Positions 24,949 to 35,873 of a DNA stretch of 64,000 bases are shown piece by piece. The DNA is taken from the NCBI RefSeq assembly GCF_004122105.1, contig NZ_SBKN01000002.1, positions 248,001 through 312,000 on the forward strand, in the 5' to 3' direction. The position numbers and the translations under genes are program-made. Numbering within the stretch: the stretch's first letter is position 1; every line of letters starts with the position of its first letter. The notes below the pieces were generated by a model, which was given only the letters and a program-made list of their open reading frames with translations, was not told the DNA's origin and searched no databases. Source of the stretch: Flavobacterium stagni (GTDB lineage: Bacteria > Bacteroidota > Bacteroidia > Flavobacteriales > Flavobacteriaceae).

Positions 24949-25767
24949 TTAAAATTGATTAATCGTTTTTCGAATCAGTGTAAGTTTTTGCATTAGACCT
25001 TCAAAATAATCCAAATGCAACATGTTGGCACCATCACTTTTGGCATTGGCCGGGTCAAAATGGGTTTCGATAAAAATGCCGTCGACACCTACTGCAATAC
25101 CTGCTTTAGCTATCGTTTCAATCATATCCGGTCGGCCACCCGTTACACCCGACATTTGATTGGGTTGTTGTAAGGAGTGCGTTACATCCAAAACAGTAGT
25201 CGCAAATTGTTTCATGGTAGGGATACCGCGAAAATCTACAATTAAGTCTTGGTATCCAAACATGCTTCCTCTATCGGTAACCATCACATTTTCATTGTGG
25301 CAATCCAATACTTTTTGTGTGGCGTGCTTCATGCTTTCCGGACTCATGAATTGTCCTTTTTTGAGATTCACGGTTTTTCCTGTCTCAGCAGCGGCAACCA
25401 CTAAATCGGTTTGACGCACTAAAAAAGCCGGAATTTGTAAAACATCCACATATTCCGCCGCTTTGATAGCATCTTCATTGGTATGAATGTCCGTTACTGT
25501 GGGAACATGAAAAGTTTCAGAAACTTTACGTAATATTTTTAAAGCTTTTTCATCACCGATTCCAGTGAAACTGTCAATTCGTGAACGGTTAGCTTTTTTA
25601 AACGAACCCTTAAATACAAATGGGATTTGGTATTGGTCTGAAATTTTTGAAAGATGTTCGGCAATTCGCATCGCCATTTCTTCTCCTTCAATGGCACAAG
25701 GCCCAGCCAAAATAAAGAAGTTACCGCTATCGGTATGTTTGATTTGCGGTAGATTATTTAAATTCAT
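24949..25767 (-). CDS. kdsA: 3-deoxy-8-phosphooctulonate (KDO-8-phosphate) synthase
   Basis: The ATG at 25767 (272 residues) is chosen because it follows an exact promoter box by 19 bases; a longer frame would read through that box. The enzyme joins phosphoenolpyruvate and arabinose-5-phosphate to give KDO-8-phosphate for the lipopolysaccharide inner core. Visible features: 'FILAGPCAIEGEE' near the start, 'FKGSFKKANRSR' (PEP-binding), 'GLEAL'-like 'GIGDEKALKIL', 'TDIHTNEDA', 'DVLQIPAFLVRQTDL' and the C-terminal 'IFIETHFDPANAKSDGANML'. Length is normal. A Kdo-kinase-like gene is present near 58.4 kb in the same window. Confidence 0.96.
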   Translation of the reverse strand: MNLNNLPQIKHTDSGNFFILAGPCAIEGEEMAMRIAEHLSKISDQYQIPFVFKGSFKKANRSRIDSFTGIGDEKALKILRKVSETFHVPTVTDIHTNEDAIKAAEYVDVLQIPAFLVRQTDLVVAAAETGKTVNLKKGQFMSPESMKHATQKVLDCHNENVMVTDRGSMFGYQDLIVDFRGIPTMKQFATTVLDVTHSLQQPNQMSGVTGGRPDMIETIAKAGIAVGVDGIFIETHFDPANAKSDGANMLHLDYFEGLMQKLTLIRKTINQF

Positions 25768-25786
25768 GAAATTATTTTTTGATGTA

Positions 25787-25794
25787 CAAATATA
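25787..25794 (-). promoter_or_regulatory. -7 box TATATTTG before kdsA
   Basis: Exact TAnnTTTG on the minus strand, 19 bases before the start codon; it decides the start of kdsA. Confidence 0.65.
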
Positions 25795-25798
25795 TGAA

Positions 25799-25829
25799 AT
25801 AAAAAACCTTCTTCGGTGGGGAAGAAGGT
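25799..25829 (-). terminator. terminator of the small lipoprotein gene
   Basis: Arms ACCTTCTTC (25806-25814) and GAAGAAGGT (25821-25829), with a T run on the minus strand at 25800-25806. It isolates kdsA from the upstream gene. Confidence 0.85.
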
Positions 25830-25838
25830 GAGTATCAG

Positions 25839-26282
25839 TTAATCTTTTTTTATAGTTAATCCAATTGGACAAACAATTTTACTTCGTTCGAATAAATTGA
25901 CATAAAAGGTGAGCGTTTGATTGCCAAAAGTAACTTCGTATATTTCTAGTGTTCCTGCCCCTGTACTACTTTTTATGCTCGGAAAGGGACAACAGGTATC
26001 TATTTTTTTCCACTGAATTTCTTCTCCATTCGGTCCTGCCAAAGCTTTGAAAAAATAATCCACATTTCTCGGATTGTTGCGTTCATTGTCAAAACCTAAA
26101 TTGATGGGATAATCCATAGTATACCCGTATTTAGGTTCTGCTGTATATTCTGTCATTTCGAAATGACCATTTTTGGTCTGTAACTTTCGTGCCGTATTGT
26201 CAATATTTCGGATGACAAGTTGGGCACCACCACAACTAATCGAAAGCGCAATTAATAAAGCGAAGGCAAGTTTTTTTTTCAT
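25839..26282 (-). CDS. conserved small lipoprotein
   Basis: 147 residues with a lipoprotein signal ending in S-I-S-C (Cys17) followed by two glycines. The mature part is a beta-rich domain with 'GYTMDYPINLGFDN', a 'NVDYFFKALAGPNGEEI' stretch, a Cys pair in 'DTCCPF' and a 'FYVNLFERSKIVCPIG' end, so an intramolecular disulfide is possible. I do not recognise a named family. It lies beside kdsA in the same direction but has its own terminator, so the two need not work together. Confidence 0.75.
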   Translation of the reverse strand: MKKKLAFALLIALSISCGGAQLVIRNIDNTARKLQTKNGHFEMTEYTAEPKYGYTMDYPINLGFDNERNNPRNVDYFFKALAGPNGEEIQWKKIDTCCPFPSIKSSTGAGTLEIYEVTFGNQTLTFYVNLFERSKIVCPIGLTIKKD

Positions 26283-26340
26283 GTCGATTAAATATTAGCC
26301 AAATTTCTCAAATTCTATGCAATAATCAAACCACGATTTT

Positions 26341-26348
26341 TATTTTTG
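26341..26348 (+). promoter_or_regulatory. -7 box TATTTTTG before the YeeE/YedE pair
   Basis: Exact TAnnTTTG, 17 bases before the ATG at 26366. Confidence 0.6.
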
Positions 26349-26365
26349 TCTCAAATGTGGAAATT

Positions 26366-26923
26366 ATGGATGTAATTATGGGTACGTGGCATTGGTCCAT
26401 CTCCGGATTTTTAATCGGGATGGTCATGCTACTATTAATTTATTTTGGAAAAGGATTTGGAATGTCTTCCAATCTTCGCAGTCTTTGCTCCATGACAGGG
26501 GTAGGAAAAAAAATTGCATTCTTTGATTGGGATTGGAAAAGTCAGCGCTGGAATTTAGTGGTTGTTTTGGGTGCCATGATGGGCGGATTTGTCGCTAAAA
26601 ACTATTTATCTAATGATACCATTGTTCAAATTAACCCTGTAACCATTGAGAAATTAGAAAAGTTACATATCGAAGCTCCTCAGGCAAAATTATTGCCTGA
26701 TGCTATGTTTGGGAATACGGTTTTTACCGAACCCAAGATGCTACTTGTACTTATACTTGGCGGATTTTTAATCGGTTTCGGTTCCCGCTATGCTGGAGGA
26801 TGTACTTCCGGTCATGCCATCACTGGGTTGAGCGCCTTTCAAGGTCAATCCCTCAAAGCGGTAATTGGTTTTTTTGTGGGCGGACTTTTAATGGCGCATT
26901 TTATTTTACCCTTACTTTTCTAA
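26366..26923 (+). CDS. YeeE/YedE-family membrane protein (sulfur-compound transporter type), larger half
   Basis: I use the ATG at 26366 (185 residues), since the GTG at 26357 leaves too little room after the promoter box. Several membrane helices are visible, and the family signature 'GFGSRYAGGCTSGHAITGLS' contains the conserved Cys in a glycine-rich loop; a second conserved segment is 'RSLCSMTG'. Related proteins (TsuA/YeeE) take up thiosulfate or related sulfur compounds through Cys residues. In Bacteroidota the fold is split over two genes, as here, with the partner starting four bases downstream. Substrate is inferred from the family. Confidence 0.88.
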   Translation: MDVIMGTWHWSISGFLIGMVMLLLIYFGKGFGMSSNLRSLCSMTGVGKKIAFFDWDWKSQRWNLVVVLGAMMGGFVAKNYLSNDTIVQINPVTIEKLEKLHIEAPQAKLLPDAMFGNTVFTEPKMLLVLILGGFLIGFGSRYAGGCTSGHAITGLSAFQGQSLKAVIGFFVGGLLMAHFILPLLF

Positions 26924-26926
26924 ATT

Positions 26927-27340
26927 ATGAGATATATAAAATTCTTACTCGTCGGGTTTGTTTTTGGTATTGTGCTCACTAAAGCCGAAGCTGTTTCTTG
27001 GTACCGTATCTATGAAATGTTCCAATTTGATTCCTTTCACATGTATGGAATCATTGGTGTTGCCGTAATGACAGGAGTTATTGGCGTTCAAATTATAAAA
27101 AGAAAGCAACTGAAAGACATCAATGGCGCAACCATTATTATTCCTGATAAAGAAAAAGGAACCTTTCGTTATTGGATTGGCGGCTTGATTTTCGGACTCG
27201 GTTGGGCCATGGTAGGCGCTTGTCCGGGGCCCATTTTTATCTTATTAGGAACTGGATTTATGTCGGTCGGATTGGTTTTGATCGGTGCTTTACTCGGAAC
27301 CTTTATTTATGGTTGTATTAAAGATTATTTACCCCATTAA
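26927..27340 (+). CDS. YeeE/YedE-family (DUF6691-like) membrane protein, smaller half
   Basis: 137 residues with about four hydrophobic segments. The signature 'GLIFGLGWAMVGACPGPIFILLG' holds the conserved Cys-Pro-Gly loop that mirrors the Cys loop of the preceding protein. The two proteins probably form one transport unit in the inner membrane. A palindrome of the FNR type follows immediately after the stop, in front of the next gene. Confidence 0.88.
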   Translation: MRYIKFLLVGFVFGIVLTKAEAVSWYRIYEMFQFDSFHMYGIIGVAVMTGVIGVQIIKRKQLKDINGATIIIPDKEKGTFRYWIGGLIFGLGWAMVGACPGPIFILLGTGFMSVGLVLIGALLGTFIYGCIKDYLPH

Positions 27341-27354
27341 GTGACAAAAGTCAC
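27341..27354. promoter_or_regulatory. GTGAC-N4-GTCAC palindrome, candidate Crp/Fnr-type site
   Basis: A perfect palindrome (GTGAC-AAAA-GTCAC) with the half-site spacing of FNR-type operators, right after the YeeE pair and 22 bases before an exact -7 box. No Crp/Fnr gene is in the window. Confidence 0.5.
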
Positions 27355-27376
27355 AAAACGTTGCATGCCGTCGTTG

Positions 27377-27384
27377 TAATTTTG
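27377..27384 (+). promoter_or_regulatory. -7 box TAATTTTG before the HMA protein gene
   Basis: Exact TAnnTTTG, 15 bases before the ATG at 27400. The palindrome at 27341-27354 is placed where an activator would sit, upstream of the -33 region. Confidence 0.65.
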
Positions 27385-27399
27385 TCAAAAATTTATACG

Positions 27400-27669
27400 A
27401 TGAAAACGACGGTATATATTCAAAACTTAAAATGTGGCGGCTGTGCTAGAACTATAACCAAAAAATTATCCGAACTCGAGGATATTGGCGAAGTGCACGT
27501 AGATGTAGAAGAAAGTGCAGTTTCCTTTGACTATTTAGATGAAATGGCGCTACAACATGCCCAAGAAGTATTAAAGTTTAACGGTTATCCCGTTATTGGC
27601 GATCAAAATACAATTGGCGATAAAGCTAAATCCTTAGTGAGTTGCGCTATTGGCAAAATGCATTTGTAA
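27400..27669 (+). CDS. heavy-metal-associated (HMA) domain protein
   Basis: The ATG at 27400 gives 89 residues; it lies after the promoter box, whereas the upstream in-frame start at 27361 does not. One ferredoxin-like HMA domain with the metal site C-G-G-C (in 'NLKCGGCART') in the first loop, then 'VHVDVEESAVSFDY' and 'VLKFNGYPVIG'. Such proteins carry Cu(I) or Zn(II) or act as a small chaperone; the extra C-terminal 20 residues contain one more Cys. It sits after a thiosulfate-type transporter pair, behind a possible redox-regulated site. A good terminator follows. Confidence 0.88.
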   Translation: MKTTVYIQNLKCGGCARTITKKLSELEDIGEVHVDVEESAVSFDYLDEMALQHAQEVLKFNGYPVIGDQNTIGDKAKSLVSCAIGKMHL

Positions 27670-27671
27670 AA

Positions 27672-27702
27672 AAAGTCCCAATTTGTTTGGGACTTTTTTA
27701 TT
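27672..27702 (+). terminator. terminator after the HMA gene
   Basis: Perfect 10-bp arms AAAGTCCCAA (27672-27681) and TTGGGACTTT (27687-27696), 5-base loop, T run. Its right end touches the stop of the converging clpS gene. Confidence 0.92.
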
Positions 27703-27979
27703 GTATTTCGGCGCTCAATCCAGCATCCAGCAAAGCGGTACACAACGGCTTAAGGTCTTCAAAAGAACCCGATTTTACGCCACATTGACCTTTGTAATGC
27801 ACTAAAATTGCACATTGTTCAGCCTGTATAGGCGTATGATCGCATACCCGAATCAAGGTGTCAATTACGTGATCAAAGGTATTCACATCATCATTGAATA
27901 AAATAATCTCATTCTCAAAATCCAATGCTTCGGCAAGTTCTACCGATTCTTTTACTTTTTCAATGGTACTCATATTCAT
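27698..27979 (-). CDS. clpS: ATP-dependent Clp protease adaptor ClpS
   Basis: 93 residues from the ATG at 27979 (a second ATG at 27973 is equally possible). ClpS presents N-end-rule substrates to ClpAP/ClpCP. Seen: 'NEIILFNDDVNTFDHVIDTLIRVC' with the Asn-Asp pair and 'F-x-x-V' of the ClpS core, then 'QAEQCAILVHYKGQCGVKSG', matching the family's His and Gly-rich segment. The start lies 4 bases after the prmA stop, so the two are one operon, an arrangement common in Flavobacteriaceae. Confidence 0.94.
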   Translation of the reverse strand: MNMSTIEKVKESVELAEALDFENEIILFNDDVNTFDHVIDTLIRVCDHTPIQAEQCAILVHYKGQCGVKSGSFEDLKPLCTALLDAGLSAEIQ

Positions 27980-27983
27980 TTTT

Positions 27984-28817
27984 TTATTTACTATAACGCA
28001 ATGATGCCCAATTATTGCGGTCCAATTTCGATTCAAATTTCAATCCTTTTTCTGTACAAGCTGCATCCAAATACGGAATGTCATCGATGTAAAATCCACT
28101 CAATAACAACGTGCCACCCGGACGCAAACAATCTACATAAGTTTGCATATCATTGAGTAAAATGTTACGGTTAATATTCGCTATAATTAAATCGTAGGAA
28201 CGACCAGGTAAAAGTCCGGCATCACCTTCTTCAACTATAATGTGCTGGCAACCGTTTCGTTCAGCATTTTCTATCGAGTTCAAATAACACCAATTGTCAA
28301 TATCGATAGCATCAATAGGTTGTGCACCTTTCATTTCGGCTAAAATCGCCAACAAAGCGGTTCCACATCCCATGTCTAAGGTTTTCATACCCTTTACATT
28401 CATCGCCAACAAATGCTGGATCATCATGTGCGTCGTTTCATGATGCCCTGTACCAAAACTCATTTTGGGTTCGATCACTATATCATACTGCGCACCCGTT
28501 TTTTCATGAAAAGGTGCACGTACATGACAAACACCATCCACGTCAATAGGGTCAAAATTTTTCTCCCATTCCTCGTTCCAATTCACTTGATCAATTTCCT
28601 CAATGGTATACTTGATAGTAAATTCTTCCGATTGTAAAATGTAAACCTCTTGAAGCGATCCTTCTTCATATAAGTCTTTCTGTATATATGCAGAAACACC
28701 ATTATCGTTTTCAACAAAACTTTCAAAAGGCAATTCTGCTAGTTCAGCAATCAAGATTTCTGTAGCAGGCTCCTTTGGTTCCACGGTAAAATGAAACCCG
28801 AGATAAACATTTGACAT
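27984..28817 (-). CDS. prmA: ribosomal protein L11 methyltransferase PrmA
   Basis: The ATG at 28817 follows an exact promoter box by 14 bases and gives 277 residues; a longer frame would read through the promoter. The enzyme methylates ribosomal protein L11 using S-adenosylmethionine. Visible: the N-terminal domain ('HFTVEPKEPATEILIAELAEL'), the family motif 'MSFGTGHHETTHMM', the SAM-binding motif 'TLDMGCGTALLAI', 'DAIDIDNW' and the catalytic-type 'DLIIANINRNIL' (N-I-N). clpS follows at once. Confidence 0.95.
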   Translation of the reverse strand: MSNVYLGFHFTVEPKEPATEILIAELAELPFESFVENDNGVSAYIQKDLYEEGSLQEVYILQSEEFTIKYTIEEIDQVNWNEEWEKNFDPIDVDGVCHVRAPFHEKTGAQYDIVIEPKMSFGTGHHETTHMMIQHLLAMNVKGMKTLDMGCGTALLAILAEMKGAQPIDAIDIDNWCYLNSIENAERNGCQHIIVEEGDAGLLPGRSYDLIIANINRNILLNDMQTYVDCLRPGGTLLLSGFYIDDIPYLDAACTEKGLKFESKLDRNNWASLRYSK

Positions 28818-28831
28818 AAAAATTATTTTTG

Positions 28832-28839
28832 CAAAAGTA
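28832..28839 (-). promoter_or_regulatory. -7 box TACTTTTG before prmA
   Basis: Exact TAnnTTTG on the minus strand, 14 bases before the start codon of prmA. Confidence 0.65.
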
Positions 28840-28851
28840 CGGCAGGAAATT

Positions 28852-28885
28852 GGATTAAAAAAAGAACCCGACACATGGTCGGGTT
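28852..28885 (-). terminator. terminator of the small exported protein gene
   Basis: Arms AACCCGAC (28865-28872) and GTCGGGTT (28878-28885); the minus strand continues with a T run (28857-28863). Confidence 0.85.
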
Positions 28886-28891
28886 AAATTT

Positions 28892-29287
28892 TTATTTTGT
28901 TGGATGTTCACATTCTTTTTCAATCTTGTGGAACACATCGTGTACATTCTGGAAAGTTCGAAGGATTTCTACATCCGGAGCTTTATTGGTAATCAACTCG
29001 CTTAATTTTTTAGTCAATTTTTTCAAAACCGCTACATTCTCAACCACTACAGGCGTTTTTAAGTCGGCAGGCATTGTAGCTACATCCAAAGCTTCTGCTT
29101 TTTGAACTAAATAATCGTGTGAATTTTTAATCGCAGTAAAATTACCATTTTCTGCAGGGTGAAAGGTTTTCGATAATAATTCATGGTACTCATGCAACTG
29201 AGTCCATTTAGAAGTAACCGACTGAGCGGAAATGGTTTGTACAGCTAAAAAAGCAACTGCAGCAATAATAAATTTTACGAATTTCAT
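28892..29287 (-). CDS. small exported alpha-helical protein of unknown function
   Basis: 131 residues with a signal peptide (ending TISAQ). The mature part is helical and charged, with 'WTQLHEYHELLSKTFHPAENGN', a long 'VLKKLTKKLSELITN' helix and 'FQNVHDVFHKIEKECEHP' at the end. The several His, Glu and Asp residues could bind a metal, as in four-helix bundles, but no CxxCH heme site is present. It has its own promoter and terminator, so it is a single-gene unit. I do not recognise the family. Confidence 0.75.
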   Translation of the reverse strand: MKFVKFIIAAVAFLAVQTISAQSVTSKWTQLHEYHELLSKTFHPAENGNFTAIKNSHDYLVQKAEALDVATMPADLKTPVVVENVAVLKKLTKKLSELITNKAPDVEILRTFQNVHDVFHKIEKECEHPTK

Positions 29288-29321
29288 AACTTTACTTTTA
29301 GACGATTAACGTTTTCTACCC

Positions 29322-29329
29322 CAAATATA
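29322..29329 (-). promoter_or_regulatory. -7 box TATATTTG before the small exported protein gene
   Basis: Exact TAnnTTTG on the minus strand, 34 bases before the start at 29287. Confidence 0.6.
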
Positions 29330-29442
29330 AAAAAGTATTTTGATTAACCTTCAACAATTCATCCCGTTTTTTCTACAGTTCGGTCATTCCTTTTTTTTTA
29401 TCCCCCAAAAAACAAACAACTTTGCTCCAGAAAATGAAACAC

Positions 29443-31593
29443 ATGAAAACCTTAACCACCTTCTTATTTTTAATCCTTACTACAATCGGATTTGCCCAAA
29501 CAACGCTTACGGGAACCGTCACCGATGCAAAAAATAAACCGTTAGTGGGTGCCAACGTTTATATTGACGGTACTTATGACGGCGCCATTACCGATGCCAA
29601 CGGTAAATTTTCATTTGAAACAACCGTAAAAGGAACCAAAAATTTGGTCATCACAATGTTAACCTATGATACTGTTACGCTTACAATTACTCTCGAACAA
29701 TACACGCCCCAAACAATAAAATTACGGGAGAGTGTGAACACATTGGATACTGTAGTTATTACTGCAGGAACCTATGATGCGGGAGAACGGGCGCGTGTCT
29801 CCGTACTTAAACCTTTGGATATTGTAACTACCGCAGGTTCCAACGGAAATATTGTTGCCGCTTTGCAAACTTTACCCGGAACACAAACCGTAGCGGAAGA
29901 TGGCCGACTCTTTGTCCGTGGGGGAGAAGCCGACGAAACCCAAACTTATATTGACGGTATTCGGGTGGCACAACCCTATGGCGCCACCACGCAAAATGTC
30001 CCCACTCGCGGTCGTTTTTCACCGTTTTTATTCAGTGGGATGTCTTTTTCAACAGGCGGTTATTCTGCTGAATACGGGGAAGCCTTATCGAGTGTGTTGC
30101 TATTAAATTCAAAAGAAGAAGAAGTGAAAGAACGCACCGATATTTCGTTCATGACCGTGGGTCTTGGATTGGCCAATACGCAAGTTTGGGGTAAAAATTC
30201 GCTCACCTTTAACACTGCCTATCTTAATCTTGAACCTTATCAAAAATTGGTGCCTCAAAATGTGCAATGGAATAAGCCCTTTCAATCATTTTCTGGAGAA
30301 TCAGTATTTCGTCATAAGTTTGAAGCTGGTATGTTTAAGCTCTATGCAGCCTTCGATCATTCCAATTTTGACCTTACGCAAGAAACCATCAATGCACCTT
30401 ATAAAACGCGAGTTGATTTAACCAACAATAATTTTTATCTAAACTCTTCCTACAAAGGAAATTTTGGTGACGGTTGGCTAATCACAACTGGAATGGGTTA
30501 CGGTCATGGACAAAATCAAATTCATTTGGATTCGGGTAATGCGTTTAACCAAGAAAATGCGGTACACTTGAAATTGAAATTGCGCAAATCTTTCTCCGAT
30601 CGCGTGAAAGTAAGTTTTGGTGGGGATCAGTTTGTGACCGACTTTAACGAAGACTTTTCCAATACTTCGATCCAATCTAAAAGTGGCTATGCAACCCGTA
30701 TTTCGGCCCTTTACACTGAAGCCGATATCATTTTTACCAAACAATTTGCTGCCAAAGTGGGTGCCCGCTATTCTTACAATAGTTTGTTAGCAGAATCCAA
30801 TGTAACGCCGCGTGTTTCTTTAGCTTACAAAACCGCCAAAAACCATCAATTCTCCTTGGCGTATGGAACATTTACTCAAGCGCCTAATGCCAACTATTTG
30901 AAATACGAAAGTCAATTGGATAGCGAACGGGCCGCTCATTATATTTTGAATTATTTGTTCAATCGGGACCGTCAAACCTTTCGTGTCGAAGTTTATGACA
31001 AGGAATATTCAAGTTTGATCAAATACGATACGCCTGCTGCCCAATTCAACAGTCAGTTTAACAATGCCGGAACCGGCTATGCTCGCGGTTTGGATATCTT
31101 TTGGCGTGATGGAAAGTCAGTTAAAAATCTAGAATATTGGATTTCCTATTCCTACATTGATAGTCAACGCGATTACCGCAATTTCTCGGCAACGGTGACC
31201 CCAAATTTTATTGCCAAACATAGTTTGTCAGTGGTTGGGAAATACTGGATCAACGATTGGAAATCGCAGTTGAGTGTGACCCATAGCTTTACGACGGGCC
31301 GTCCATTCAACAATCCCAACGAGACGGCTTTTATGAATGGAAAAACGAAACCGTACAACAATTTAAGTCTGAGTTGGGCTTATTTGATCTCTTCGCAAAA
31401 AATCCTATATTTTTCGATGACCAACCTTTTGGGAACGCAAAATGTGTTTGGGTACGAATATGCCAATTCACCCGATGCCAACGGAGTGTATAATCGAAGA
31501 ACCATCCAACCCACCGCTGATCGTTTTTTCTTTATCGGCTTCTTTTGGACCATTAGTGACAACAAAAAAGAGAGTCAGTTGAATAATTTATAG
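29443..31593 (+). CDS. TonB-dependent outer-membrane receptor with carboxypeptidase-like N-terminal domain
   Basis: The ATG at 29443 begins a signal peptide (MKTLTTFLFLILTTIGFAQ), giving 716 residues; ATGs at 29434 and 29422 add a poor leader. Order: a beta-sandwich 'carboxypeptidase regulatory-like' domain ('GTVTDAKNKPLVGANVYIDGT', about 20-100), a plug domain ('IVAALQTLPGTQTVAEDGRLFVRGGEADETQTYIDG'), then the beta barrel. It is much shorter than SusC proteins (about 1,000), so it is of the FecA/siderophore or cofactor type. No SusD partner lies next to it. Energy would come from TonB-ExbBD. The substrate is unknown. Confidence 0.92.
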   Translation: MKTLTTFLFLILTTIGFAQTTLTGTVTDAKNKPLVGANVYIDGTYDGAITDANGKFSFETTVKGTKNLVITMLTYDTVTLTITLEQYTPQTIKLRESVNTLDTVVITAGTYDAGERARVSVLKPLDIVTTAGSNGNIVAALQTLPGTQTVAEDGRLFVRGGEADETQTYIDGIRVAQPYGATTQNVPTRGRFSPFLFSGMSFSTGGYSAEYGEALSSVLLLNSKEEEVKERTDISFMTVGLGLANTQVWGKNSLTFNTAYLNLEPYQKLVPQNVQWNKPFQSFSGESVFRHKFEAGMFKLYAAFDHSNFDLTQETINAPYKTRVDLTNNNFYLNSSYKGNFGDGWLITTGMGYGHGQNQIHLDSGNAFNQENAVHLKLKLRKSFSDRVKVSFGGDQFVTDFNEDFSNTSIQSKSGYATRISALYTEADIIFTKQFAAKVGARYSYNSLLAESNVTPRVSLAYKTAKNHQFSLAYGTFTQAPNANYLKYESQLDSERAAHYILNYLFNRDRQTFRVEVYDKEYSSLIKYDTPAAQFNSQFNNAGTGYARGLDIFWRDGKSVKNLEYWISYSYIDSQRDYRNFSATVTPNFIAKHSLSVVGKYWINDWKSQLSVTHSFTTGRPFNNPNETAFMNGKTKPYNNLSLSWAYLISSQKILYFSMTNLLGTQNVFGYEYANSPDANGVYNRRTIQPTADRFFFIGFFWTISDNKKESQLNNL

Positions 31594-31721
31594 GCAGCAC
31601 AAGTCGATTTTTTCACTCAATTATAACCCGCTCTTCACTGAATCTCCAATAGAAATCGGGGGATGCTTCCGAGTCTTCGGGACGATCGGGGCTGAAAATC
31701 ATAAGTTGTTTTCAAATCAAA

Positions 31722-31758
31722 AAAGGGGATGTTCTATAACGAAACATCCCCTTTGCTA
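31722..31758. terminator. two-way terminator between the TonB receptor and katG
   Basis: Arms AAAGGGGATGTT (31722-31733) and AACATCCCCTTT (31743-31754), with A and T runs on either side. Just upstream (31661-31680) lies a short repeat similar to one at 41488-41511. Confidence 0.85.
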
Positions 31759-31774
31759 CTTTAGAGTGCAGCAA

Positions 31775-34147
<2,373 letters not shown>

Positions 34148-34149
<2 letters not shown>

Positions 34150-35080
34150 GAATATACGTCAGTTTGAGTATATACTAGCGGTCGCAGAAATTCGCCATTT
34201 TGAATTGGCCGCCGAAAAATGTTTTGCAACCCAATCGACGTTGAGTACGATGGTCTCCAAATTTGAAGAAGAATTGGGTATTACCATTTTCAACCGCAAA
34301 AAGAAACCGGTTGAAATCACGGCAGAGGGCGAAGTGATTATTGAACAACTCAAAGCTATTCAATCCCAAATTGGAGTATTGAATGAATTGGCCAAAGAAT
34401 TTAAAGGAGAAGTTAACGGTAATTTGACCATCTCAGTGATTCCCACAGTGGCCCCTTCATTATTACCGCTGTTTTTGCAATCGTTTGCTGAAAAATTTCC
34501 CCAATTACAAATTGAGATACGGGAGCAAACCACCGCTGAAATTACCCGATTACTCAAATCCCGTGAATTGGATATAGGCATTTTATCTGTACCCATCAAT
34601 GATCCCGATTTGATTGAAATTCCGTTGTACAACGAACCCTTTCAATTGTTGGATTATCGGGAAAAATATACCAATTCGTTGAGCGTTGAAGCACTGGATC
34701 CCGCTGATATTTGGTTGATGGAAGAAGGCCATTGTATGCGCACCCAAATTTTGAAGTTCTGTGATTTGGATAAAAACTATTGCAATACTCACCTCAATTT
34801 TAATTTCAAAGCGGGTTCCATTGATAGTTTGTTGCGATTTGTTCGTGCCAATCAAGCCACGACGCTTGTTCCGTATTTGGCCGCATTATCCTTGTCGGAA
34901 TCCGATCAAGCGTATTTGCGAAATTTTCAAAATCCAGTACCGGTTCGTTCCATCGGATTGGTGGTACACCGGCATTTTGTAAAACGACGGGTTTTGTATT
35001 TTTTGGAACAAGAAATCAATAAGCAGGTTCATCCCTTGTTGCCTGTAATTACACAGACTAAAGCACTAAATCCATTATAA
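34148..35080 (+). CDS. oxyR: hydrogen-peroxide-sensing LysR-type regulator OxyR
   Basis: The ATG at 34148 begins the LysR helix-turn-helix ('MNIRQFEYILAVAEIRHFELAAEKC', 'STLSTMVSKFEEELGI'), giving 310 residues. The substrate-binding domain has the redox pair of OxyR in the motif G-H-C-M-R-T-Q-I-L-K-F-C: Cys196 and Cys205, spaced like Cys199 and Cys208 of E. coli OxyR, which form a disulfide on oxidation. It is divergent from katG with about 100 bp between, the classical arrangement for a direct activator. Very secure. Confidence 0.96.
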
Positions 35081-35225
35081 AAAGTATAAATTTACAATTC
35101 GTCCCCATTTTTCGACAATTCAGTATCTTTCAATTTTTATGTTGGTACTTTCTACCGAATTTTGATTCAGAATTAAAAACAAAAAGAAAACAATTACGAA
35201 TCAAAAACCTTAAAAAATAGAAATC

Positions 35226-35846
35226 ATGAAAACAATCATCACCGCATTCACTTTCTTTTTAGCACAACTCATCACAGCACAAGCGCCATTTGAACAAGGA
35301 ATGGGAAAAGCCATGCAACTTTGGGGCGAGAACAAACCTACCGAAGCTGCTGCTTTATTAGAACGTATTGCTGCTGCCGAAAAAAACAGTTGGTTACCCA
35401 ATTACTACATCGCTTTAATCAACACGACGGAAGCATTCAACCCGAAAAATCGCGAGAATGTAAATGCCTTATTGACCAAAGCACAAGCCGTTTTGGATAT
35501 TGAAACTGCAAAAACTCCAGACAATGTAGAGTTAATCGTAATGCAAGCACTAATTCATACCGCTTGGATTGCTTATGACCCGATGACCAACGGTATGCGA
35601 CTTTCAGCAACGGTGATCGGACTCTATAACAAAGCCATTGCTTTGAATCCTAAAAATCCGCGTGCCGTTTTTGGTAAAGCCGAATTTGAAATTGGTGGCG
35701 CACAATGGACGGGTGCCGATGTGAAAGCCTTGTGTAAAGACGTAGAGCGCGCTACCGTTTTGTTTGCCGCTGAAAAACCGGCCATGCCTTTTGCGCCTTC
35801 TTGGGGTGCCGATCGTGCCCAAGAACAATTGGCAAAGTGTAAATAA
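35226..35846 (+). CDS. exported TPR-like protein upstream of a histidine kinase
   Basis: 206 residues with a signal peptide (MKTIITAFTFFLAQLITAQ). The mature part consists of helices with the tetratricopeptide-like pattern: 'GMGKAMQLWGENKPTEAAALLERIAAAE', 'NWLPNYYIALIN'-type, and 'LYNKAIALNPKNPRAVFGKAEFEIG'. TPR proteins mediate protein-protein contact. The gene begins 27 bases before the sensor kinase gene in the same direction, so it may bind the kinase's periplasmic side. A weak -7-like box (TATCTTTC, 35124-35131) lies far upstream. Confidence 0.75.
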   Translation: MKTIITAFTFFLAQLITAQAPFEQGMGKAMQLWGENKPTEAAALLERIAAAEKNSWLPNYYIALINTTEAFNPKNRENVNALLTKAQAVLDIETAKTPDNVELIVMQALIHTAWIAYDPMTNGMRLSATVIGLYNKAIALNPKNPRAVFGKAEFEIGGAQWTGADVKALCKDVERATVLFAAEKPAMPFAPSWGADRAQEQLAKCK

Positions 35847-35873
35847 TCTAACCGAATACAGAAACAGTACGCC

